Shown here: piece after piece, positions 43,733 to 56,000 of the stretch
Layout of the letters: every line of letters begins with the position of its first letter
How positions within the stretch are numbered: the stretch's first letter is position 1
Assembly: GCA_020465985.1 (NCBI GenBank)
Contig: JAANYP010004240.1
Span: 17,501-81,500, forward strand
DNA from: Centrapalus pauciflorus
Lineage: Eukaryota; Streptophyta; Magnoliopsida; Asterales; Asteraceae
Direction of reading: 5' to 3'
Length of the DNA: 64,000 nucleotides
Notes under the pieces: generated by a model
The model's input: the letters and a program-made list of their open reading frames with translations, nothing else
Told to the model about the DNA's origin: nothing
Databases searched by the model: none
Position numbers and translations under genes: made by a program

Positions 43733-45503
43733 TGTAACATCCCAAATTTGAGCCTGGTACGTGGAATTAATTTATTGGCTCATTTATTTTAATAATTATT
43801 GTGTGTTCCAATTAAATTCCGTTTCGTGGATTTAACGTGTCGAGACCGAGTGATACGTGTCTCCGAGTCAATAATTAGTGGATAATTATTATCATTGAGA
43901 TCGTGGATTTAATTGGGTCCGAATGATATTAATGTTGAAAAAGTGATATCGGGTCCGGGTTAATGGGTTCGGGACCGGATAAAGATAGAGACGTATATAT
44001 GGTCATCTCTTTTTCTCCTCCCTTATCCATATTTTGAGAAAGGAACCCTAAAGTGTGTATGTTTTGTGTGTGAGCTCCAGCTGAAAGCAATTGTTCCCAG
44101 CTCCAGATTGTGTTGAGAAGTCTTGATCATCTTTACCATCTCTTGTGTTCTTGAAGCTCCAAAGGTAAGAGTCATGAGCTTGATAGCTAGATTTTGAGAT
44201 ATGTTTATATGTGTTATATTGAGGATATGAATTCTGGAGTTTAGAGGTTTGTTATATACGAATTTGTGTGCCTTTTGCTGCTGAAATTCGAGTATAGGGG
44301 TTTGAGTCCCCTGGTTCGACCATGGAAATCGCAGGTCAAGGTGCAGAGCACCGCTTGGTCGCGGCGCGACCCTTAGGGGCTTAGCGGCGCGAGTCGCAGT
44401 TTCCAGGGAGAAATTGGGTTGATCATTTGGGGGGGAGTTTTGGGGTCGTAATTGGTTTGGTTCCTTCGGGATATTGTCGAATCGAATTATTTGGGATTTT
44501 GGGTCTCGATAGGAATCCCATAAAAGAGTTTCGGGAATCGGTTATCCGTTCGGGGATGTGTTTCGGGTTTAAATTGATTGTGATAACTATGTTGACTTGA
44601 GTTGTGCGATTCTTGAGCTTGCATTAATATATGAGATTTGTGGCGTTACAGGTTCTAGCCGATCGCGTGCCGAGCCGCATTAGAGTTTTGGGTTTCGATC
44701 GAGTTTTGGGAATCAGTGAGTACTCGAGTTCTTTTCAAACGCACGTGCATTCTTTCGAGTCGTCTATGTGATTGTGATATATATGTGTGTATGAGACTGT
44801 GATAGCGCACAGGTATGAGTTTCTCTACCGTATACGTGCTATATGTGTTTGAATTGCAGGTGTCCGCGATATGTGGTCGCGCAGGCTGACTGTCCCTAAC
44901 CAGTCATGAGATATGAGACTGTATATATACAGCAGTGATATTGCCAGGTCGCTCCTGTGCCTATTGAGTAGCTAACCGCTGCTGTGTGCGGCCTGTTAGC
45001 TGGGGAACGGCGTCCCCTTTGAGCAGAGATATGTGTTATGCATAGAGTTGCATATGTGTGATGAGATATATGTGTTGTGTATGTTATATGTGCTTACCTG
45101 CAGTGTCTAACCCTCGCGTACTCACGAGCTGTCCAGCTTATGTTTTCGAGTCTTCCGTGTCTCAGGCAGCCATACCGTGGGACCGCAGTCACAGCAGCAG
45201 CAGCCGAAGTAGTTCAGAGATCGTGGGTGTTTGTTGACTTCTGTTATTAGACTTTGGAGCTGTTGTCTGTATTTTGTACTTGATCAGTATTATGTTAGCT
45301 TCCAGTAGTCTGTGTTTATCAGATGATTCAGTGTGTATGTGTATCAGTTTCAGTTTATGCCATGATGTGTGACTTCCATGTTAAAGTTTTAATTAACAGT
45401 GTTATCCGCTAATCCTGTGACATATGCATTATGAGATGATTGCGATATTGCCACCTGTGTATTGTATTGACGTGGCATTTGTATGAGAATTGTGGGTGTT
45501 ACA
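43733..45503 (+). repeat. 3' LTR of gypsy-3
   Basis: 1771 bp, starting TGTAACATCCCAAATTTG and ending GGGTGTTACA, followed by target duplication AAACT. Confidence 0.96.
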
Positions 45504-45829
45504 AAACTTATCCAAATTAACATCATAAGACAATTATAAAAAGGAGTACTCTAGGGGTTTCTATCTACGATCGGGTAGTCTGACTGTCAACATAGACCCA
45601 TAATTAAAGAAACTATGTAACATTGAACCATAAATCTTCATTATAGGATCTATGTCCCCGACCACCAGTCTAATATCACGGAGATATCATAAGACAACTA
45701 AGTTCTTATGCCTCACAAAGTAGTTTAGTTGGAGGTATTCAATTAATGGTTTAAACCACATCGGGTAGGAAGTTAGGACTCATGGATGATACGAATATGT
45801 GTTCATGCTTTTATTCAATTTGGTCCAGG
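45504..45829. other. Unassigned DNA right of gypsy-3
   Basis: No coding potential or repeat recognised. Confidence 0.5.
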
Positions 45830-46482
<653 letters not shown>

Positions 46483-46490
46483 GGTCCATG

Positions 46491-47509
46491 GGCGGACCTA
46501 AGTGGAAGTGAGGGGTACCTAACACAATAAATGGATTCCCTGACTAATAATATCATTTAATAATGTAATTAAAAAAATCATTTATGCAATTGGTGACTTT
46601 TGAACATGCAAAATGCTATTTTGAATATTAGCAGTTTGACAAAAAAATTTCTATTTCAATCAAATAAATAAATTTATAGTATATTAAATAAATTATGTTG
46701 TAATTTAAAATAAGAAAATAAATAAAAAATAAGTAATTACATAAAACCCAAACCTTAATATCCAATAAGTCAATATCAAAGAGTTTTATTTATAATTTCA
46801 GCCTACTTCTCCCAACTCAATGCTCATTATTCTTACTCTCAAATCTATGCTAAAAAGAAAATTGCAAGATGCTTTTGTCTTCAAAGTTAAATTTTGATTT
46901 GTTTTATGAACTATCTTTGATTCATAGATTGTTTATAAACAATTAATTATAGTGAGATTAATTTTCTAATGGTTGGAAAAATATATTATTATTGTTCAAT
47001 TTCAAAAGGTTGTACTAATCAAATTGCTTTGATTTGTATCATTGAATTAAAATCACCTTGCAATGTTACAAAATAAAGTTGTGATTGTATGAAACATAAG
47101 AGAAGATAATTATAAAAAGATAGCATGTTAATTCATTTAACTTTCTTAAATAATTACATTTTTTTCTTAACCTTCTACATTATTTTTTATTGGGCCGATT
47201 GTCCAAAGAAAAAACTACAACTTTTGTGTTATATTCTTTATAAGTATATTATTTTTAACGCAAACTTTAATTTTTTTTAAGGTAAATTAAAGATTTCGTC
47301 TATGTAGTTTATAAAAAGTTATGCATTTAATACCTTAACTTTAGAAATTACACACATACACTGGTCACCCTGTGGTTGAGATTTTGCTACGGATTTCATA
47401 CTCGACTGATCAATTTCTAAAAGCGACCATTTTACCTTTTTTACTTTGTTTCATATTTGGTCCTTAATCAAATTAATTTCTTTTCTATTTTGTTTTCAAC
47501 TACTTATTA
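46491..47509. other. Unassigned AT-rich DNA
   Basis: No recognisable gene. The 47280-47480 stretch (GGTAAATTAAAG..., ATTTGGTCCTTAATC) resembles the ends of common plant foldback elements but has no clear boundaries. Confidence 0.5.
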
Positions 47510-48624
47510 TCTATATATTATAATAAAAGAGAACATTGCAATGTCACATGTCATTCTATCAATGTATCCCTTTTTCATTTTCCCGCTCTTTTTCCTAATT
47601 TAGAATCATTCAATAATAAATTTAATTTACTAAAATATATATAAATAATCTTTATCTTTCCTTCCTAATTTATTTCCTTAAATCAATCACTTCAATTAAT
47701 AGTATTAAAAGCAATTAAACTAATAGGTTACCAATAATTAAAAGTCTAAAACATATATATTGTCTTTAAATTTGAAACATGCATATTATAATTTATATTT
47801 ATTTTGTATAATTAATATCTTAAAACAAATATTTATTTATTAAATATAACATAAAATTTTTAATTAATCATATTAAGTATAAAATGTTGACAAATTAGAT
47901 ACATTTTTCATTCATATATTTCATATGTTTTCAATATAATTATTCTATAAAATTATTGGTGTTTAAAATTTAAATTAGTTTAATTAATTTTAATATCTAA
48001 TTTTTTTTAAAAACTTTATTATTATTACTTATTAGTACCAATGATAACCAATTTCTAAATTTGTTTTTATTAATTTTAAAAATATGAATAAAACATGAAT
48101 TGTAAAAATATAATAATATATCTTCATATAAATAGTACGTTTAATAATCTAATATTTAAATCAAAAAATAAATATATTATGTTAAGTTTAACATCACAAA
48201 TATTATAAATTGTTCTATGAATTTTATATGATAAATGTTTCAAACATTTTCTTATTTTAAGTCTTTATATATAAATACTATTAAAAGAGTAAATATACTC
48301 AATTTTCGTGAAGCAACGTGTCATCGTCATGAATTGACATGTGTTATTTCTATTTTTTTAAAAATCACAAAAAATATTTAAACTATATCTATCCGAATCT
48401 ATATAATCTATTTTTAAATTCCTATCAAATCAAGTTCAATAAAATCTAATACTCTAATGACTTTGAATTATAATATAAATAAAGTTTAAAAAATATTTAA
48501 AAATAATTACTATTCATATAAAAAATTATTAGGTCACGATAAATAATAATATCAGTATTATGTAATTTTGCTTAAACAACAAAATATCAAAAGTATCCGC
48601 GTAATACGCGGGTAAATAAACTAG
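47510..48624 (+). mobile_element. Non-autonomous Helitron
   Basis: Begins TCTATATATTATAATAAAAG at 47510 after A and ends CTAG at 48621-48624 before T. The hairpin CCGCGTAATACGCGG (48597-48611) precedes the 3' end by nine bases. This is the classic Helitron terminal structure. A second 5'-like start (TCTTTATATATAAATAC, near 48262) lies inside, so a shorter element may be nested or share the same 3' end. No Rep/helicase coding. Confidence 0.88.
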
Positions 48625-48655
48625 TTATTATTATTATAAGAAGTTGTATCACTAA

Positions 48656-49471
<816 letters not shown>

Positions 49472-49487
49472 TATATATATATATATA

Positions 49488-49530
49488 CTAGTTATTGTAC
49501 CCACGCAAAGCGGCGGCGGCGGTAGCTTGT
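49488..49530 (-). mobile_element. 3' terminus of a Helitron on the minus strand
   Basis: Read on the minus strand: a GC-rich hairpin-like CCGCCGCTTTGCGTGGG, then TACAATAA and CTAG followed by T. The element body would extend to the right; its TC start was not identified. The glucose-6-phosphate dehydrogenase fragment at 50173-50406 lies within the next 1 kb. Confidence 0.65.
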
Positions 49531-50172
49531 AGCATTTAGTTGCACATTATTCTTTAAAAACCACAAAATGGACATTAAGATGATTGTCGGCAATATGTCT
49601 TTTTCTAACAAAAAAAGAAGTTGATAAAGAAAGATTAAACCAATAAGAATATAATCTGAAATGAAAATGAAGCACAGATACATGAAATGTGTCCATCACC
49701 GACCAAGATGAAGACGACAACTATGAATTAAGTATAAATTTTTTTAAAAACAACCTACGTCATCACCTATTTAACCTACATCATCACTTATCAACTAAAT
49801 ATAGTAAAATAATAGAAAACACATCAAATCAAAGGATGCACGGAACCTTGACATAAATGCATAAAAATTAAATTAAACAAAATCACATATAAAAGATAGA
49901 TAATTAGATAGATTCTACTAACAATGGCTCCTCATAAAAGTTGCCAAAACATTACATTTAGAACACAAATCCTCGCATTTTTTATTGTTGGTTGCCTTAT
50001 TTCCTAAACATCATTCACCACTGCTAACCCACTTTGAGTGAAAAGCTTGCTATTGCAATCTCAAATTCTTAGTTCAATGAAAGTAAAAAACGAAAGAAAT
50101 AAGCTATTTTTAGTGTAACGAAAAGAAAAAACCAAAGAAAGAAGTTATTCTTTTGCATTTACTGTTCTAAAC
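49531..50172. other. Probable Helitron interior
   Basis: AT-rich, no gene recognised. Lies between the Helitron terminus and the captured-looking gene fragment. Confidence 0.4.
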
Positions 50173-50406
50173 CAACATCACCCCATCAAACCTTGTTCTA
50201 GCCGCAGGATAGTGGGATACTACAGGACCCCGACTGCCATAAGGGTAGTATTCCGGTACAATATTCTTTTCTTTCGGGTTCCCTCTGGAGTGAACAACGC
50301 TGCATCAAATTCATCGTTCCATATGAAAAGGCTTCTTTGTCCTTCAATAACATCCAGAAGAAGTCTCTCATATGCATAGGAAATCTCCTTGGAGTACGTG
50401 TTTGAT
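50173..50406 (-). pseudogene. Glucose-6-phosphate dehydrogenase, C-terminal fragment
   Basis: The minus strand reads YSKEISYAYERLLLDVIEGQ then RSLFIWNDEFDAALFTPE, and after a one-base frame change IVPEYYPYGSRGPV and SHYPAAR. This is the C-terminal part of plant cytosolic G6PDH, the NADP-dependent first enzyme of the oxidative pentose phosphate pathway; the AYERLLLD and PYGSRGP blocks are strongly conserved. No upstream exons were found in the next several kilobases, so this is an isolated, frameshifted piece, not a working gene. Its position near a Helitron 3' terminus suggests capture. Confidence 0.85.
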
Positions 50407-50408
50407 AA

Positions 50409-50997
50409 TATAGAAACAAATTATAAGGTTTCTTTCTTTAGTCACATCTTCCAACATATAGCAATTGTGTTTGGACCTAGAATTTTACAAAGAAGGGATT
50501 GCACATCTAATTAAATAAACAATAGAAACAAAACCAAAATACAAGTTATCGAAGGGAAAGAGAATTAATTGCCCAATGGAGTTATTGACATCTCAATATA
50601 CCCCCTCTTACAAATAAAAAATAAACCATTATTTTCATATAAATACAAACATCATGTTTTGCAAGAATAACAAATAAATAAGAGCCAAGTATGAAGGTTT
50701 TTCTGCACTTGTCACAAACTAAGTTCTTTTTAGCACTTTCACTAAACAATAACAAACAGTCAATAACAACAATACAGGTACTCCAAATCAATCTAAGAGA
50801 AGTAACACTGATATTGTTCTAAAATAGCTATGTGATCACCAACAAAAACCACAATACAACACCAAAAACAATCTTGAAACAAGTGATCAACAACTTCATT
50901 ACATCAGCAAAACAGACATTCTGTCACTAAAGGACAACCCTTGAGACACTCCAAAATAGCAACAAAAACCACCAACCTTGAATTGTATGGTGTGTGC
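50409..50997. other. No recognised feature
   Basis: AT-rich, rich in ACAATAAC- and AACAACA-type simple sequence. The minus-strand open frame of 69 codons at 50791-50582 has no recognised motif. Confidence 0.5.
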
Positions 50998-51000
50998 ATG

Positions 51001-51521
51001 CACTACAAGAAAAGTGTCATTTAGTGACACATGTTTTTAGTGACACAAAAAAGTGTCACTATATCTTACTTTTAGTGACATTTAAAAAAGAGTAGGTATA
51101 AAGTAATCTTTTACCCATACTTTTTCTAAATTAGTGACACAAAAATTTTGTCACAAAATACTTGAGGCCTATACCTACATACATTTTTAGTGACTATATG
51201 TCTATACTCACTCCACTTTTACCCACTTTTTTTGTTGTCAAAAAAGTGTCACTATTAGTATCAAATTATTTTACCTACACAACAAAAAGAGTTGGTAAAA
51301 GTGGAGTATGTATAGACATATAGTGACTAAAAATGTATGTAGGTATAGGCCTCAAGTATTTTGTGACAAAATTTTTGTGTCACTAATTAAAAAAAAAGTG
51401 TGGGTAAAAGATTGCTCTATACCTACTCTTTTTCATAAGTGTCACTAAAAGTAAGATATAGTGACACTTTTTTTTAAGTCACTAAAAGTGTATGTCACTA
51501 AATGACACTTTTCTTGTAGTG
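51001..51521. mobile_element. CACTA-type MITE with 3 bp target duplication
   Basis: 521 bp, CACTACAAGAAAAGTGTC to ACACTTTTCTTGTAGTG. Target duplication ATG at 50998-51000 and 51522-51524. The two halves are near-perfect inverted copies (for example TAGTGACTAAAAATGTATG against its complement). A relative of the copy at 2505-2964, with an extra internal segment (CAAAATACTTGAGGCC). Confidence 0.93.
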
Positions 51522-51524
51522 ATG

Positions 51525-52744
51525 TAAGTGTGAGTGTATTTAAAGTTATAAAAATGAAGCATGTACAACGTCAGAGCCACTCAACTAACTTCATACTCAT
51601 GAACATCTAAAAAGTCATTACTCCAACATCATGTAATATGATAAAATGTAACATTAACTGATACAAATAGTCGGATCATGTAATCATCAAAAAAATCAAA
51701 AATTATTAGTTTAAGAAAATGCATATGTGGTCATAAAGAAAATAAATCAAACAATATAAGGCCCTGGCTTGAAATATCAGATAATTATTGGTCAAAAAAA
51801 ATCAAACATGGAAACTAAGAAGATACAGATTCCAATATAACATAGACATATGCATAGCCAATTAGTCAAAACTACAACATATCTCAAATCCAACTAAATA
51901 TGCATGTAAAATTGCTTTAAAAAATGCTGAAAACTACATAATTTGGTTAAAACTACATGAAATGGAGAATAATTTGAACTTCAGATGCTGAAAGGTGTTC
52001 CTGCAAACTAATAAACAACACACTATCAATGCGTGAGGGTTAAATGTGCACTTGTTTGGAATTTAATTATGGTTCAAAAGTGATGTAATCAAAACGAAAA
52101 AAAACCAACTTATACCTTTTCAAAACTGAATCACAGAGCCTCATGCAATCATTCTAGCCAAACTTTCACATGATGTGAAGCTCAGTTTCTTATATTTAGG
52201 TTGGCACAAACAACATTAAACATGCATCTAGAGTAGAATCAAGCCCTATCATCATGTTCGAGTGGGTAGTAATAAAAAATATAAAACTATTTGTTGCAGC
52301 TATCATGTGCATACATCTACCGGCAGACTAATATTTTGACCTTTTAGTCATACAACTAAAAGCACATAAAAGTTAGGAGTTCTTGCAACTTCTCTTAATC
52401 AGATCTTTGTTCATCTCCTACTTTTTGTTCATTTCAAAAAGATACATTCCTCCTATGAATTCTATCCATGAAACCAAATAAGCATATGCGTACGTAGTTA
52501 ATATAATAAAGATCCAGATAATTAGAGAAACGTCTGTAGCAGAATTAGTTTTTTTCAAGGGCTGGATTGCATGACTAATTGTCTAATTCCCATAATATTA
52601 TACCAAAACTGGCCATATTTTATCTGTCCAACATAATAAAAACCATTCGCATACTACTTACACAACAAAAGTATATTTGTTATTCTTTAAGCACATGGTA
52701 GCCACTTAAAGCTCGCTTATCATTTTGAGGTTCGTTATAACGAT
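51525..52744. other. Unassigned DNA
   Basis: AT-rich without coding potential that I can recognise; probably non-coding or Helitron interior. Confidence 0.5.
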
Positions 52745-53350
52745 CACGAAGTACTCCGAGACTAAATATTGGGATCCAAGTCATGCACATACACACTAAA
52801 AATAATTTTCTGTTTTGCTGATGAAGGGCTACTAATCTTTCTATTTTCCAGACACACATACAAACATTACACACCACGCCGAGACTCTCAAATGTCTCGG
52901 AGTCTCTCATGCACACACACAACACTTAGCTAAATCTTTCTGTTTTTATGTTGAAGTGCTGCTACTGTCGCAGTTGTTCTTCATTTTGTTTTCAACCACA
53001 ATCACACACATGAATTATTGATACTGTTTTATTGCTTAACAAACACAGCAAGCACATAACTAACTTTCATGTTTATGTTGAAATGTTGCTGCTGTTTTTT
53101 AAATCTGTTTTCCATCAACACAAATAGCACCACTCCAAGACTTATTATGTCTCGGAATCAAGCATGACACAAAACACACCAAGTTTCTGATTTATTGCAG
53201 CAAAAGCATGATCACAAAACACACCAAATTTCTGATTTATTGCAGCAAAAAGAACTAAATTATGAATTTAGGAGTTAAATTGTTCAAGAAATCACCAGTT
53301 AAGGCCAGTAGGCCACACCGAGACTCAACAGAAATTAAAGTCTTAGATTT
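52745..53350. repeat. Degenerate tandem array with CCGAGACT/AGTCTCGG motifs
   Basis: Three to four diverged units of roughly 150-200 bp. Each has a CA-rich stretch, a CCGAGACT or GTCTCGGA motif (near 52757, 52880-52905, 53125-53157, 53317), and a TTATGTTGAAGTGCTGCT segment (52946 and 53074). A 45 bp duplication with TTTCTGATTTATTGCAGC lies at 53180-53250. No coding function recognised. Confidence 0.55.
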
Positions 53351-53813
53351 CACATCGCACACATGATCATATGTTCTGTTTTAACTGTTACATTGCAACA
53401 ACATTTGAACAATTCAATAGGCGAATCGGATGCTTAATTGATCAAACTACAATATAATAAGTTAGAGCCAAGGCCTTCTTGGCCTGCACACTATATTCAG
53501 TTTCTTGATGCTATGTTTTCTAAATGGACAATTATGTGTCGTATCATCAACCTAAGTGATAGCTTAAGATTAATTTTAGAGAAGTTGTGACATCAAAAAT
53601 GTTTAAAAACTCAAATATACACAAGTTTCTAAATTTGTTTATTGAATTCTGCTCTAGTAAGGAAATCTCTAACCATGATAGAAAAAAATATCGAATTGTT
53701 ATTTTTTTTTGTTTTCTTTTCACATAATACAGGTAAGGAAATCTCTATATGATATTTTTTTGGATCCTAATAACCCTTTAACAGCATCTTGATTTCTGAA
53801 ATCTCTACTATAA

Positions 53814-53845
53814 ATAGTAGTGTACCCGCGCAAAGCGGCGGCGAC
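53814..53845 (-). mobile_element. Helitron-type 3' terminal hairpin, minus strand
   Basis: On the minus strand: CGCCGCTTTGCGCGGGTACAC, then TACTAT. It closely matches the terminus at 49488-49530 (CGCTTTGCG..GGGTACA). The expected CTAG end is altered (CTAT), so it is degenerate. It may mark a second Helitron extending to the right. Confidence 0.5.
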
Positions 53846-54722
53846 GATAATAGTTTCTTTGTGATTATGTGTTCATTCAATAGCATATCATTGTTTAAAA
53901 GATATAAAAGAGAGATGAAATGTGATTGTTGACAATGTCATTTTCAAATAGACATATAATTGGTATTATGTTTAATATTTAACGTGAAGTTTCGTGTGAA
54001 AAAAAATCCATTGGTACTTGGTAGTTATCCCAACATATATACATAAATCCTTCAAGGAATGACATATTGAAAGTAGTCATCCTAGTTATTGACCATATGG
54101 TATGTGCATGGCCATGGATGGATTGACATTTCAAAAAGTAAATAAAAACAAAACCTCATATACATAATGGATGCATGACTACAAATCCAACTGGAACCAA
54201 AAAGCAATTATTTTCATTTAAGCTTTTTTATTAAAGTAATACAATTACACAAACAGACATGAAAGTAATTCTCTATGTTCCATGGGAATTGCCATACCCC
54301 CAACTTGAATCATCTTTTATATAAACATAAACAAACCATCAACCAACAGTACAAAGTATAAAAGTAATGGCACCAACCAACAGTACAAAACTACCAGATT
54401 TAATGAAACCAATTACTATAGTGATTAATAAAAAAAAAAATAAACCTGGTGCGCGCGTATTTGCAAGTCCAAGTTTCGAAGCACCACCAGCATGGTTAAA
54501 ATCATTTTCGGTTTCCCGTGATATCCCAAATGTCTAAACTGACCATTAACGACAACAAAAGATGAAGAATGCCGATGATCCTAATCAATAAAGATGGCAA
54601 TGCACCACATGATAGAATTCTGACACTGAATGTATTATTTGAGTCTTAACAGTGCTAAGGACCTAAGCAACCTGATGAAATATTTAAAAAAATGTTCATA
54701 AGTTAACATGGGTGCATAGTAC
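53846..54722. other. Probable Helitron interior, unassigned
   Basis: A minus-strand stretch near 54560-54450 has locally coding-like composition followed by a GT donor, but I cannot identify it. Confidence 0.35.
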
Positions 54723-55250
54723 CTTCTCCTCTAATCCAATAACCTCAGAAGCCAACAACTTGACACGTTCATCAGCTGCACTACTTTCTAACCGTACATT
54801 TCCATACTCATTCCTGACAACATCAAGTTCCACCTAATGACATGAATATGAGTAAAAAGTATGGAAACGGCAAAAACTTAACAAAAGATATATAAATAAT
54901 ATGTAGCTCATACAATCACTACTGCTAATTGCATCTTATACAAGTTACTAACCAAGCTGAGCTGCAATTTCTTCCTACAATCTCTCCATGTCTGACTTTA
55001 ATTGGTTGACAACACTTCCCTGCAACGGAAAGAGAAAGAAAAACTGTAACTATAATAAAATCATTGCTGCAGAAAAATATAACCTGTTCCAAAGCAGCAA
55101 AATCTTCATTCTATATTGTAGAATTAAAATTGTCATTCCTCTCCATGTCAAGTTCATTCTTCCTAAACAGGTCCCCACATTAGCAGCAGAAGATTTCATG
55201 AGATTTTGAGTATCAGATGAAAGAGGAGCATCAACAGGGTAAATTTGTGT
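54723..55250 (-). pseudogene. Three broken exons of a BLISTER-like coiled-coil gene
   Basis: Exons on the minus strand. (1) About 55250-55084 ends FAALEQ with donor GTTATA; before that come SSDTQNLMKSSAANVG, a frame change, LFRKNELDMERND and an in-frame TAG. (2) 55019-54953 reads VNQLKSDMERL, stop, EEIAAQL. (3) 54833-54723 (37 codons) reads VELDVVRNEYGNVRLESS, then AADERVKLLASEVIGLEEK. The blocks NEDFAALEQ, VNQLKxDMERL and AADERxxxLASEVIxLE occur in this order in plant BLISTER, a coiled-coil protein that interacts with Polycomb group proteins in Arabidopsis. Several stops and frame changes make it a pseudogene. The rest of the gene is not recognised nearby. Confidence 0.75.
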
Positions 55251-56000
55251 ACATCAAAGTCTGTCATCCCAGTGAACAAATGCAGTTACTACCCTCAAAA
55301 TCGTTCATTCATAACAAGTTTTATTTAATGAGCAACTTGCAGAGCCATTTAGATGCAATGGACACTGTCATAGAACATGTACTGAGGTGCATTGCTACAT
55401 GCTCCACTTGATAGTGGTGCATCGTAGGAAGTATATAGCGACAATTAAGAAATGTATTAAATAAAAAATGAGATCTTTTATGCTCATAATAGAGGTTTTA
55501 ACATCAAAACAAGGCCAGCAAAGTGAATTGACCAAAATTTGCACGTATCGTTAATCACCTTTGTTGCCTCATAAAGACATGACACAAGGCCAGTATGCGC
55601 AAGTGGTTTTCTCAACTCATGTTACAAGTCTGTCCAATAGTTCTTCAATATTGGGTGCAGATCCAAAAAAGATACTATTTCAGTATTACTATTAAATAAA
55701 ATACATCAAAAACATCACAATAGTAGGAAGGTCTAGTTGAAGTACACCTCAGGCATGCGTGTTTCTATTTCATTCCTTCATTTATTCAAACATAATTAAT
55801 CACAGAAGACGAAATTAACCCAAATTACTAATGCACCCCACCAGATGAAAAGAAATCAGAGTAACGTGGAGCTATTTTCGAAAGAAACTAATAATACCAA
55901 TGTAAACATCAACTTAATTTGGCATTCAAATTTCAGAGTAAACATTCAAAGAAAACACGAAATATTAGAATTACAATAATAACATTTACCAAGATATATT
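55251..56000. other. Unassigned DNA
   Basis: Open frames here have no domain signal. Likely intron or Helitron interior from the BLISTER-like gene copy. Confidence 0.4.

Larger units (their letters stand above)
30081..45503 (+). mobile_element. Gypsy-3, Ty3/gypsy Tekay/Del-like element split by gypsy-2
   Basis: LTRs 30081-31851 and 43733-45503, each 1771 bp. Target duplication AAACT lies at 30076-30080 and 45504-45508. Removing gypsy-2 leaves about 8.4 kb. It carries gag, protease, RT, RNase H, integrase and a chromodomain-like end, all with some lesions. The purine tract AAGAGGAGAGGA is at 43719-43730. The first base of the 5' LTR is A instead of T. Confidence 0.96.

Noticed and set aside
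55217..55411. Plus-strand frame of 64 codons
   Set aside because: Overlaps BLISTER-like exon sequence on the other strand and has no recognisable motif.
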